From JBFYTX01 sp963739515 (GTDB lineage Bacteria; Chloroflexota; Dehalococcoidia; Dehalococcoidales; RBG-16-60-22): a stretch of DNA of 64,000 bases. The stretch is taken from NCBI GenBank assembly GCA_963739515.1, contig CAVUAO010000002.1, forward strand, positions 62,001 to 126,000. Direction: 5' to 3'. This document shows positions 1 to 7,655 of the stretch, piece after piece. Both the position numbers and the translations under genes were made by a program. Under the pieces are notes generated by a model, which saw only the letters and a list, made by a program, of their open reading frames with translations, had not been told where the DNA came from and did no database searches. The stretch's first letter is position 1. Each line of letters begins with the position of its first letter.

Positions 1-14
1 AATTGTCAAGCCGG

Positions 15-812
15 TTACATCACATTTCCGCCCGAGACCTGGATCACCTGACCGGTGATGTAATTGGTAACGTCAGATGCCATGAGGACGGTAATATTGG
101 CGATATCTGTGGGGGTGCCCATCCTGCCGAGCGGGAAAGCGGCCAGCATTGCCTCCCGCATCTTCTTATATTGGTCTGGAGGGGGAGGGGGTGCGCCTTC
201 CCTCAGAGCCGCCCCGAAATTGGTCGGCGCCGGGCCCGGGGCGATGCAGTTGCAGCGTATGCCGTTCTTGCCTTCCGCGTAAGCCAGTTGCTTGGTGAAG
301 AGGTCGATCGCGTACTTGGAAATGGCGTAAACCGCCACGCCAAAAGAATACTGGCGGGTACTGCCCGAACCTATATTCACGATGGCGCCATGCTTCTGCT
401 TTCTCATGTGGGGAAGGACCGCCCGGGTGATATACATGGTGCCGAAAAGGTTGAGGTCCATCTGCCTGGACCAGGTTTCGTATTTCTGCTCGTCCAGGGG
501 GACATAGTCCTTGTGCAGGATGGCCCCGGCAACGTTGCAGAGGATATCGATTTTGCTGTACTCATTAATGGCTTGCTGGACCATGGCGTCGACTTCGGCT
601 TTTTTGGTGATATCCGCCGGGATGGCGATGGATTTTTTACCAGTTTTCTTGATGGCTTCGGCCGTTTTCTGGGCGTCTTCCAGGTTGATATCGGTAACGG
701 CGACCGCTTCACAACCTTCTTTGGCGAGGAGCAGCGCTATTTCGTGGCCAAAGCCTATCTGGCTGCCGGCGCCCGTTACCAGGGCGACTTTACCTTTAAA
801 CCCGAGGTCCAT
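15..812 (-). CDS. SDR-family NAD(P)-dependent oxidoreductase
   Basis: This 265-aa protein is a classical short-chain dehydrogenase/reductase. The Rossmann cofactor motif TGAGSQIGFG is at residues 13-22, CNVAG (the usual NNAG site) at 92-96 and the catalytic pair is Y162-x3-K166. The C-terminus ends in the usual G-x-V-I-x-V-S-G-G pattern. The ATG at 812 follows a GGGAGG ribosome site. It lies 31 bp downstream of a close paralogue that starts with almost the same residues, so the two probably form an operon and arose by duplication. The substrate cannot be read from the sequence; a hydroxyacyl-CoA or alcohol is plausible given the acyl-CoA genes elsewhere in the window. Confidence 0.9.
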   Translation of the reverse strand: MDLGFKGKVALVTGAGSQIGFGHEIALLLAKEGCEAVAVTDINLEDAQKTAEAIKKTGKKSIAIPADITKKAEVDAMVQQAINEYSKIDILCNVAGAILHKDYVPLDEQKYETWSRQMDLNLFGTMYITRAVLPHMRKQKHGAIVNIGSGSTRQYSFGVAVYAISKYAIDLFTKQLAYAEGKNGIRCNCIAPGPAPTNFGAALREGAPPPPPDQYKKMREAMLAAFPLGRMGTPTDIANITVLMASDVTNYITGQVIQVSGGNVM

Positions 813-843
813 TTGAGCCTCCCGTTTTTTATTTTAGAGACCG

Positions 844-1608
844 TTAATCCAGTACCGAACCGCCGGAAACATGCAGGACGGCGCCGGTGATATAGCTGGA
901 CATATCAGACGCGAAGAAGACCGTGGCGTTGGCGATGTCGGCCTGGGTGGCGCCCCTTCCCAGGGGAATCGTCTTGGCCAGCATATCTATTATCCCCTTT
1001 TTATCCGGTCCCGGAATGAAATTGGTGGGGGCGGGGCCGGGGGCGACGCAGTTACAGCGGATGCCGTCCTTGGCTCCATTAAAAGCCAGCTGTTTGGTAA
1101 AGGTATCGACGCCGGCCTTGGCAATGGCATACGTATTGCCGGCGCCGTGGCCGTACATGCGCGTGCTGCCCGAGCCGATATTAATGATAGAGCCGCTCTT
1201 CTTTTCCTTCATATAAGGAAGCACGGCCTGACAGGTGAGCATGATACTGTAGAGGTTGAGATGGATATCTTTATCCCAGTCTGCCGGTTTGGCCTGGTCA
1301 TAAGGCACGCGGCTGGCAATGCCGCCGGCCACGTTACACAGAATGTCTATTTTTTTATATTCATCAACGACTTTCTTTATCAACGCACTTACATCGGCCG
1401 GACTGGTAATATCCGCTTTAACGGCGATGGATTTCTTGCCGAGTTTCTTTATTTCTTCCGCGGTGAGTTTCACATCATCGATGATATCCGTCACGGCCAC
1501 GGCGTCACATCCCTCTCTGGCCAGCAGGAGCGCTATCTGTTTCCCGAAGCCAATCTGGCTGCCTGCCCCGGTGACCAGTGCCACCTTGCCTTTTAAACCT
1601 AGGTCCAT
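844..1608 (-). CDS. SDR-family NAD(P)-dependent oxidoreductase (paralogue)
   Basis: This 254-aa short-chain dehydrogenase is a tandem paralogue of the next gene downstream. The TGAGSQIGFG cofactor motif is at residues 13-22 and the catalytic Y160-x3-K164 is intact. The ATG at 1608 was chosen over an upstream ATG at 1656 because a strong GAGGAGGTAAT ribosome site directly precedes it and the MDLGLKGKVA start matches its neighbour. A TATAAT-like -10 box on the minus strand lies at 1645-1650. The pair may act on related acyl or alcohol substrates as a hetero-oligomer or with different specificities; that is inference. Confidence 0.9.
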   Translation of the reverse strand: MDLGLKGKVALVTGAGSQIGFGKQIALLLAREGCDAVAVTDIIDDVKLTAEEIKKLGKKSIAVKADITSPADVSALIKKVVDEYKKIDILCNVAGGIASRVPYDQAKPADWDKDIHLNLYSIMLTCQAVLPYMKEKKSGSIINIGSGSTRMYGHGAGNTYAIAKAGVDTFTKQLAFNGAKDGIRCNCVAPGPAPTNFIPGPDKKGIIDMLAKTIPLGRGATQADIANATVFFASDMSSYITGAVLHVSGGSVLD

Positions 1609-1716
1609 GATTACCTCCTCATATTTAAAGAATTTGCAGGTATCATTATATAACAAAGTTATCGCAATGGTGAAATGCGACGATTTTTCTGATTTGGTAT
1701 TCTTGGGTCTTCATAA

Positions 1717-1896
1717 CCTCACCCCTTACCCCTCTCCAGCCTGAAGCATCGTTAGAAACCGGCATTAACATTGGCTGGAGAGGGGAGTGTAAGAGAGAGG
1801 GGGCTTCGCCCCCTCTCAAATTCTTTCCCCCTCTCAAACACAATAAAATCCGGGCATAAAATAGGAATCTGTTTGAGAGGGGGATAAGGGGGTGAG
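1717..1896. repeat. Dispersed GC-rich hairpin repeat, near-complete copy A
   Basis: The element is about 180 bp. It starts CTCACCCCTTACCCCTCTC and ends with its imperfect inverse GAGAGGGGGATAAGGGGGTG. Inside are three hairpins: CTCTCCAGCC paired with GGCTGGAGAG, GAGAGGGGGC paired with GCCCCCTCTC around a 3-nt loop, and CCCTCTCAAAC paired with GTTTGAGAGGG. The copy at 36604-36784 has the same order of parts. There is no coding frame, and it lies between the SDR pair and the liv operon. The terminal inverted repeats look like a MITE or REP-type element. Confidence 0.8.
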
Positions 1897-1924
1897 TATT
1901 ACTGAATGTCGTAAAGAAGATAAA

Positions 1925-2632
1925 TTAAAGCCCCATGTAGGCTTTCCTGATATGCTCGTTGCTGAGGCACACGGCGCAGGTTCCCTCAATCACCACCCGC
2001 CCGTTTTCCAGCACGTAGGCGCGGTCGGAATTCTCCAATGTCTGCCGCACGTTCTGCTCGATGAGCAGTATCGTTATGCCGCGGTCCCGCAGCGACTTGA
2101 TGATCTGGAAGACCTCCTGCACCAGTTTCGGCGCCAGGCCGTTGGAAGGCTCATCGATAATACATAATTTCGGCTTGGACATCAGGCCGCGTCCCATCGC
2201 CACCATCTGCTGCTCGCCGCCGCTCAGTGTCCTGGCCAGCTGCCCCGCTCTCTCTTTTAACGCGGGGAAAAGTTCAAAGACTGTCTTCATGGTCTCGTGC
2301 CTGGCTTCCCAGGCCTGTTTACCGTAGGCGCCCATCTCCAGGTTTTCCCGCACGGACATGTCGGTGAAAAGCTTCCTGCCTTCAGGTATGTGAGAAATAC
2401 CGAGTTCGACGATAACATGGGGCGGCAGGTTGTCGATTCTCTTGCCCAGGTAAGTGATGCTGCCCGAAGTAGGGTGTATCACCCCGGATATCGTATTCAA
2501 TAGAGTCGTTTTCCCGGCCCCGTTAGCGCCGACTAGGGCGACAATTTCCTTCTCGTCAATCTTAAACGAGACATCCCATAGCGCCTGGATTTGTCCGTAA
2601 AAAACATTGAGGTTTTTAGCTTCCAGCATCAT
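1925..2632 (-). CDS. livF: Branched-chain amino-acid type ABC transporter, ATPase LivF
   Basis: This 235-aa ABC ATPase energises import together with LivG. It has Walker A GANGAGKTT, the signature LSGGEQQ, Walker B CIIDEP followed by SNGLAP, and the switch His in LLIEQN form typical of LivF. Two adjacent ATGs (2632 and 2629) lie just past the livG stop, behind a GGGAGAG ribosome site, so translation is probably coupled. It is last in the minus-strand order livK-H-M-G-F. Similar systems carry branched-chain amino acids, amides or aromatic acids; the substrate is not determined here. Confidence 0.93.
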   Translation of the reverse strand: MMLEAKNLNVFYGQIQALWDVSFKIDEKEIVALVGANGAGKTTLLNTISGVIHPTSGSITYLGKRIDNLPPHVIVELGISHIPEGRKLFTDMSVRENLEMGAYGKQAWEARHETMKTVFELFPALKERAGQLARTLSGGEQQMVAMGRGLMSKPKLCIIDEPSNGLAPKLVQEVFQIIKSLRDRGITILLIEQNVRQTLENSDRAYVLENGRVVIEGTCAVCLSNEHIRKAYMGL

Positions 2633-2633
2633 G

Positions 2634-3353
2634 CTACTCTCCCAGATACACTTCAACGACGACCTTGCTGTTGGCGATTTCCTGCGGGGTTCCTTCCGCA
2701 ATCTTTTTACCGTAATTAAGCACGATGATGCGGTCGCATACGTTCATAATCGCTTTCATCACGTGCTCTATCATGACCACGGTAACGCCTTTTTGCCGTA
2801 TCATTCTGACCAGGTCCATGGCCTCGGCAATTTCCGTCTGGTTCAGGCCTGCCATCAGCTCGTCCAGCATGAGCAGTTCCGGCTGGGTCGCCAGCGCCCT
2901 GGCAACCTCGAGCCTTTTCTGGTTGGCCAAGGTCAGGTCTTTCGCCAGCGCGCCGCTTACTTTGGATAGCCCCACGAATTCCAGGAATTCACCGGCGCTC
3001 TTGGTCGCCTCCGCCGCGGAAATCATCTTCCCGGTGCCGAAAAGCGCGCCGAGGCGTACGTTCTCAATCACCGGCAGGCTGCTGAATATTTTCACGGTTT
3101 GAAAAGTCCTGGCGATGCCCATGCGGCAGATTTTATAAGGATTCATGCCGGTGATATTTATCCCTTTAAATTCTATGGTACCCGGCTTGGGCACCAGCGA
3201 GGCGGAAACAAGATTGAACAGCGTCGTCTTGCCGGCGCCGTTCGGGCCGATGAGGCCTACGACCTCACCTTGGTCTACGTAGAAATCGACGTCGGACACG
3301 GCGGCCACCCCGCCGAAGTATTTAGTGACCCCTTTACCTTCAAGAATGTGCAC
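2634..3353 (-). CDS. livG: Branched-chain amino-acid type ABC transporter, ATPase LivG
   Basis: This 239-aa ATPase subunit has Walker A GPNGAGKTT near residues 37-45, Walker B LLMLDE, and the extended C-terminal region of LivG proteins. The ABC signature reads LTLANQKRLE rather than LSxGQ; the missing Gly is unusual for ABC ATPases in general but I recall similar LTL-x-x forms in some LivG-like subfamilies. It starts with GTG at 3353 behind GGAGGGG, overlapping the end of livM by 14 bp. It pairs with LivF on the cytoplasmic face of the LivH/LivM channel. Confidence 0.92.
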   Translation of the reverse strand: MHILEGKGVTKYFGGVAAVSDVDFYVDQGEVVGLIGPNGAGKTTLFNLVSASLVPKPGTIEFKGINITGMNPYKICRMGIARTFQTVKIFSSLPVIENVRLGALFGTGKMISAAEATKSAGEFLEFVGLSKVSGALAKDLTLANQKRLEVARALATQPELLMLDELMAGLNQTEIAEAMDLVRMIRQKGVTVVMIEHVMKAIMNVCDRIIVLNYGKKIAEGTPQEIANSKVVVEVYLGE

Positions 3354-4296
3354 GTGCCCCTCCGGAAACCCGTCTCCAGAATCTCTGGATTAGCCCCATC
3401 AACCCGCTGGGCAGGAACAATATAGTAGCTACCAGGATACTGCCGAAGATGAGCATATAGTATTTACTCCAGACGCCCGTTTGTAATAGTTCCTGGAGAT
3501 AGCTGAACAGCACTGCGCCAATAACCGGCCCATATAAATTTCCCATCCCGCCGAAAATAGCCATCAGCACCGGGTTGAAAGACATTAGCGGGTTAAAGGC
3601 GCCATCCGGGTCGATGATTGTCAATCTTGTCGCCATAATCACGCCGACGGCGGCCATAAATATCGCGCTCACGGCATAGATAAGTATCTTCACCATAGTC
3701 ACGTTGATACCGATATGCGCGGCCGCTTCTTCATTTTCCCCGATGCTTTGCAGCGCCAGCCCGTATTTCGACTTTCTTATCAGGTAGGCTATAATTATCG
3801 TGACGACGGTGATGCCAAGGAGATAATAATAAATTTGATTGTTGCCTACCGGTTCGAGGAACCTGACGACGAGATGATTGATTTTGGTTTCCCAGAATAA
3901 AATTACCTCCTTCGCGAGCAGCACCAGACCGAAGGTAAACATCGCGAAATAGATGCCCTTGAGTCGTAGCGTTATCGCCCCGACGATGAAAGCGACAATA
4001 AAAGCGATGATGCCTGCGATAAAGACGACCAGGATTAACGGTATTTTGTCTACCAGCAGCGCTGCCGCATATATACCAATCCCATAATAGGCGGCTGACG
4101 CCAGCGAGATATAGCCGGTGGTGCCGGAGAAGATGACCCAGCTGATGGTCATGATTATGTATTCCAGAAAAACGGTGAACAGCGTAACGCCATACGCCCA
4201 ACCATATAAAGGCAGGAAGCCCAGTATCACCAGGATTACCAGCGGTATTCCCGCTTTATTGGCCGCCTGTTTCCAGTTCATCTTGCTAAAGTTCAT
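3340..4296 (-). CDS. livM: Branched-chain amino-acid type ABC transporter permease LivM
   Basis: This 318-aa integral membrane protein has about eight to ten hydrophobic segments and the BPD_transp_2 family pattern (SGTTGYISLASAAYYGIGIY, then a LRLKGIYFAMFTFG block and GGMGNLYGPVIGA near the end). It forms the translocation channel with LivH. It starts 3 bp after the livH stop and overlaps livG, so it belongs to the same transcript. Length and motifs are usual for the family. Confidence 0.93.
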   Translation of the reverse strand: MNFSKMNWKQAANKAGIPLVILVILGFLPLYGWAYGVTLFTVFLEYIIMTISWVIFSGTTGYISLASAAYYGIGIYAAALLVDKIPLILVVFIAGIIAFIVAFIVGAITLRLKGIYFAMFTFGLVLLAKEVILFWETKINHLVVRFLEPVGNNQIYYYLLGITVVTIIIAYLIRKSKYGLALQSIGENEEAAAHIGINVTMVKILIYAVSAIFMAAVGVIMATRLTIIDPDGAFNPLMSFNPVLMAIFGGMGNLYGPVIGAVLFSYLQELLQTGVWSKYYMLIFGSILVATILFLPSGLMGLIQRFWRRVSGGARAHS

Positions 4297-4299
4297 TCT

Positions 4300-5163
4300 C
4301 TACTTCCCCAGAATTCCCTTCGGCCGTATCAGTAGTAAAATTATAAAAATTATGTAATAAGAGGCTATGGTTAATGCCGGCTGCAGATAGGTAACCCAGG
4401 TCCCGATGATGCCAAGGATAAAACCCCCGATAAAGCTGCCGGGGATGCTGCCCAGCCCGCCCAGCGTCACGACGACGATAGCGATGACGGTATATCCCAG
4501 GCCCATGACTGTATTTATCGGATAACAAATGCTGATAAGCGTGCCGGCGATGCCCGACATGGCGGCGCCGAAGCCGAAACAAAGCGCCAGCGTGTAGTTA
4601 ATATTGACTCCCATCAGCCCGGCGGTAGAAGCATCCTGGGCGGCTGCCCTGATAGCCTTGCCGGTGCGGGTGCGCTCTAAAAACAGATAAAATGCTACAC
4701 CGACGGCCACGGCAAATGCCGCGGCGATGATACGGTTTTCGGTAAATACGGCCCCGCCGATATTGACGCCGGTCGATAAATACGCGTAGCTATGCGGTCT
4801 CGTGCCCCAGATGATAACCGCGATATTTTGCACGATAAAATAAAGACCGAAGGCGGCCAGCAGCCCGTTGCTTTCAAAAACGCCGGGATTGGGAGATTTT
4901 ATCCTGATAGTCGTAAACAGTGTACGGTACAGGAAAAACCCTGCGATAAACAGTAGCGGGCCCACCACGAGAACGGTAACCAGCGGGTCAACGCCGTGTT
5001 CCTGAAGCGTTAAGGTAATGAAAGCCGCGAACATTAAAAATTCGCCGTGGGCGATGTTCAGCACCCTGGCGACGCCGTATTGCAGACTGAGCCCTACGGA
5101 TACCAGCGAATAAATGCCGCCGATAAATAATCCGCCAAGAAATATATTAAGAAATTGTTCCAT
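4300..5163 (-). CDS. livH: Branched-chain amino-acid type ABC transporter permease LivH
   Basis: This 287-aa polytopic permease opens with the family block FLGGLFIGGIYSLVSVGLSL and NIAHGEF, and has GGLGSIPGSFIGGFILG near the C-terminus. It is the partner of LivM. It lies 179 bp downstream of the binding-protein gene; that gap holds a hairpin (5261-5292) which could give the binding protein a higher dose than the membrane parts, a common arrangement in binding-protein-dependent transporters. Confidence 0.93.
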   Translation of the reverse strand: MEQFLNIFLGGLFIGGIYSLVSVGLSLQYGVARVLNIAHGEFLMFAAFITLTLQEHGVDPLVTVLVVGPLLFIAGFFLYRTLFTTIRIKSPNPGVFESNGLLAAFGLYFIVQNIAVIIWGTRPHSYAYLSTGVNIGGAVFTENRIIAAAFAVAVGVAFYLFLERTRTGKAIRAAAQDASTAGLMGVNINYTLALCFGFGAAMSGIAGTLISICYPINTVMGLGYTVIAIVVVTLGGLGSIPGSFIGGFILGIIGTWVTYLQPALTIASYYIIFIILLLIRPKGILGK

Positions 5164-5260
5164 TATATTGTTTTAAAATAATTTTCTGTATATTTATATT
5201 ATATGCCCATTTTACACCAGCAGGCTGGCTGAAGGCCACACATGGTATCTATGATAGAGG

Positions 5261-5292
5261 ATACCGGCGGGTGGTGAACCCCCGCTCGGTAT
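5261..5292 (-). other. Intra-operon hairpin between livK and livH
   Basis: ATACCGGCGGG pairs with CCCGCTCGGTAT with one bulged base, giving an 11-bp stem around a 9-nt loop. No T-run follows on the minus strand, so it looks more like an mRNA-stability or partial attenuation structure than a full terminator. Its place just after the livK stop fits 3'-end protection of the binding-protein mRNA. Confidence 0.5.
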
Positions 5293-5342
5293 GACCTCCA
5301 GGCAGCCTGCAATTACTTATTCCAACTATTTTCCGTTACATG

Positions 5343-6653
5343 TTAGGGTTTGGCTGGCCACGCTGGCTTGGGGTAGATCGGTGCTGCGGTGCGCCGGGTG
5401 CCGGGGTCGACGACTTCGAAAATACCATTCTGCCACTGCCCGATTTGACCGGCGTAGCATGCCTGCGGTAGTAACCCACCGCCCTTGCCACCTTGAATGT
5501 CCCACCAAAATTCCCCCAGGACGGTTTGGAAATGTGCGGTAGCCATCACTGCCCTGACCTTGTCGGTATCAAGCGAAGCGGCTTTCTCAATCGCCTGCTG
5601 GAAGAACTGTAGCGAGGCATAGTAGTCTATGGATCCCCACCAATCCATATTCGGTGTCCCAATTATGGCTTCTATTTTGTCCGCATAAGCGGCGGCGGCG
5701 GCGGAGCTCTTTCGGTTCCACCCGCCCTCGCCGAAGACGCCTTGCAGAGCGTCGCCAAACGTGAGAGGGAAGAAGCCGAAGTTACAGCCCGGGCCGATCA
5801 GGAGGGCCTTCGGGCTATAGTTGAGAGCCAGGGCCGTCTGCATGAAAAGAATATTGTTGTTAGGATAAGCGAATACGCAGACAATATCGGGATTCGCGGC
5901 CTGGACTTGCTTGACTAACGGCTCCATGTCGGCGATGGTAATCGGGAAACTCGAGTCGCCCAGGATCTGGATGCCATGTACGGCGAACTCGGTTTGGGCG
6001 ACAAGGTTGTATTCGGCGCCGTGCAGGTTTTCCAGCCAGAGGATATATGCCGTCTTGGCTCCGGCATCCTGCATGATTTGCGCGAAGACGGGCATCTGGA
6101 AGTGGTCGGAGTAGTTCAAGACCGAGAAGACGTAAGGCATATCGACCAACTTCGGCTCGAGGGTAGTAGCGCCGCCTTCGCCGCAAATTATTAACCTCTT
6201 GTATTTATTGGCGATAGGCGCCGCGGCGAAAAGCGGGGTCGTGCCGGTAGGCCCGAAGAGGAAGTCGACGTGGTCCTGCGTGCATAGCTTCTCGATGTTG
6301 GCGGCGACTCTCGCGTTGTCGGCTCCATCATCGTATTCTATTATCCGGACCTTGAGTTTCTTCCCGGCTACGTTGATGCCGCCGGCGTCGTTGACTTCCT
6401 TGGCCCACATCTTATAGACAGGGGGGTAGCCAAAGTCCTGGAATCCGGCCGTCGGCCCGGTGATATCCCGCGAAGCGCCGATGACGATTTCGTTCTGCGC
6501 CGGCGGGGTGGGCGAAGCGGAAACCGTCGGCGTTTTCGTAGGTGTGGGTGTGGGCGTGGGCGTGGGCGTGGTTGTTTTACACCCGGGGATAAAGGTGACT
6601 AAAAACACGAGACAAATTATCAGTGGTAAAGCAAATTTAATGGATTTTTTCAA
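5343..6653 (-). CDS. livK: ABC transporter substrate-binding lipoprotein, LivK/Peripla_BP_6 type
   Basis: This 436-aa extracytoplasmic binding protein has a signal peptide MKKSIKFALPLIICLVFLV with lipobox FIPGC, followed by a Thr-Pro repeat linker and a two-lobed type I periplasmic-binding fold (EIVIGASRDITGPTAGFQ at the start). I chose the TTG at 6653 because AGGAGGT lies 10 bp upstream and it gives a normal lipoprotein leader; an ATG at 6707 also has a weak ribosome site. The first gene of the liv operon, it sets substrate choice, which could be amino acids or aromatic/short carboxylic acids. Confidence 0.9.
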   Translation of the reverse strand: MKKSIKFALPLIICLVFLVTFIPGCKTTTPTPTPTPTPTKTPTVSASPTPPAQNEIVIGASRDITGPTAGFQDFGYPPVYKMWAKEVNDAGGINVAGKKLKVRIIEYDDGADNARVAANIEKLCTQDHVDFLFGPTGTTPLFAAAPIANKYKRLIICGEGGATTLEPKLVDMPYVFSVLNYSDHFQMPVFAQIMQDAGAKTAYILWLENLHGAEYNLVAQTEFAVHGIQILGDSSFPITIADMEPLVKQVQAANPDIVCVFAYPNNNILFMQTALALNYSPKALLIGPGCNFGFFPLTFGDALQGVFGEGGWNRKSSAAAAAYADKIEAIIGTPNMDWWGSIDYYASLQFFQQAIEKAASLDTDKVRAVMATAHFQTVLGEFWWDIQGGKGGGLLPQACYAGQIGQWQNGIFEVVDPGTRRTAAPIYPKPAWPAKP

Positions 6654-6944
6654 TTTATATATACCTCCTGTTTTTCCGGAATACATCTTGTTTCCGTGTT
6701 CTTTCATGTCCTTTCCTTATATCTCACCTCCCGCTTTATTCGTTTTTTATTTTTACCTATTTTTATTTCGGCAGATAAATCCTCATGATAATTTCTATGA
6801 CTTTATAGAGAATTTTTTAACATAAATTAACTTACCTAACTTGAATCTCCCCCGAAAATGGATTTTCTAACTCATCTTCGAGGCTATTTCCCAAGTTACG
6901 CAATAGTCCTTTTCAGATGTATTACCGTTATCTATTTGCAAAAC

Positions 6945-6972
6945 TTTATAATACCACCAATGTAGTTGTCAA
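6945..6972 (-). promoter_or_regulatory. Sigma-70-like promoter for the liv operon
   Basis: On the minus strand TTGACA (6967-6972) and TATAAA (6945-6950) are 16 bp apart. The promoter points to livK and would leave a leader of about 290 nt. The rest of 6654-7125 is AT-rich with no gene seen. Confidence 0.5.
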
Positions 6973-7125
6973 GTATTGGTAATGGGGAGTTTTAGAAATA
7001 AAAAAACATTCGGAGTGTGGGGTGCTTTTCCTGAGGAGATTTTTTACCGGGCGTGGCGGTTTAAGAATATCAGCGATAAGGATTTTTCACCGGGCGGTGT
7101 CAGAAATAAAGTGGGTCTGCGCCGG

Positions 7126-7437
7126 TTAGACGGCGACCGCTTTTTTGATTTTTCCGGGATGTCTTTTCCAGCCGAGGGTTTCCAGCAGGTCGCCGATGGC
7201 TTTGTCCTGTTGCATCTCACCGCGTAATGGCATGGTGGGGTCGAAACTGTATTTTATCCGCCGCCCCTCCCTCTTCTTCGTGACGTAGCCGTCGGCTTCC
7301 AGATCGTTGATGATATTGCGCGTGGCTTTTTCTGTGATGCCGATGGCTGCGGAAATATCCCGGGCGGTTATCCGTGGCTGCTGGGCGATGAGGTTGAGTA
7401 CCATGGCATGGTTGGTCAGAAATTTCCATCCCGGCAT
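7126..7437 (-). CDS. Small winged-helix transcriptional regulator
   Basis: This 103-aa protein has a winged helix-turn-helix across residues 8-70 (ITARDISAAIGITEKATRNI as helices 2-3, then a KKREGRRIKY wing), resembling MarR/ArsR-like one-domain repressors. No ligand domain is present. The ATG at 7437 has a consensus AAGGAGGTAAG ribosome site. It is transcribed away from the aminomutase cluster, and a near-consensus promoter plus inverted repeat lie in the shared intergenic space, so it probably controls that cluster and/or itself. The ligand is unknown. Confidence 0.82.
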   Translation of the reverse strand: MPGWKFLTNHAMVLNLIAQQPRITARDISAAIGITEKATRNIINDLEADGYVTKKREGRRIKYSFDPTMPLRGEMQQDKAIGDLLETLGWKRHPGKIKKAVAV

Positions 7438-7505
7438 GCTCTTACCTCCTTGCCCGGTTTTTTAAAAAATATTTTTTATCTTTCGGTTACAATTTCAAAA
7501 ACCTA

Positions 7506-7533
7506 TTGACAATTTTTACCCAGGTTGTATAAT
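7506..7533 (+). promoter_or_regulatory. Promoter of the aminomutase cluster
   Basis: Perfect TTGACA (7506-7511) and TATAAT (7528-7533) hexamers are separated by 16 bp and point towards the gene starting at 7656. This is the strongest promoter match in the accessory half of the window. Confidence 0.75.
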
Positions 7534-7538
7534 TAATT

Positions 7539-7556
7539 TAGGAATAAAAATTCCTA
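7539..7556. promoter_or_regulatory. Inverted-repeat operator candidate
   Basis: TAGGAAT and ATTCCTA (7-bp arms) are separated by AAAA, 5 bp past the -10 box and so over the expected start of transcription. A further AGGAAT half-site follows near 7568. It is suited to binding by the divergent winged-helix regulator as a repressor; that link is inference. Confidence 0.55.
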
Positions 7557-7655
7557 TATATTATAACAGGAATGTCAAGTTAACACAAGTAATTAACGAA
7601 AAAACCGTTAAAAATAGAACAATCTAAATAAAAAGGAGCGTTAAAAAAAAGAAAA

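Noticed and set aside
3..890. Long open frame on the plus strand opposite the first SDR gene
   Set aside because: It is the shadow of a clear SDR on the other strand and has no ribosome site or known motif.
6541..6575. Short GGGTGTGGGCGTGGGC tandem repeat, looked at as a regulatory or CRISPR-like repeat
   Set aside because: It encodes the Thr-Pro linker after the lipobox of the binding protein.
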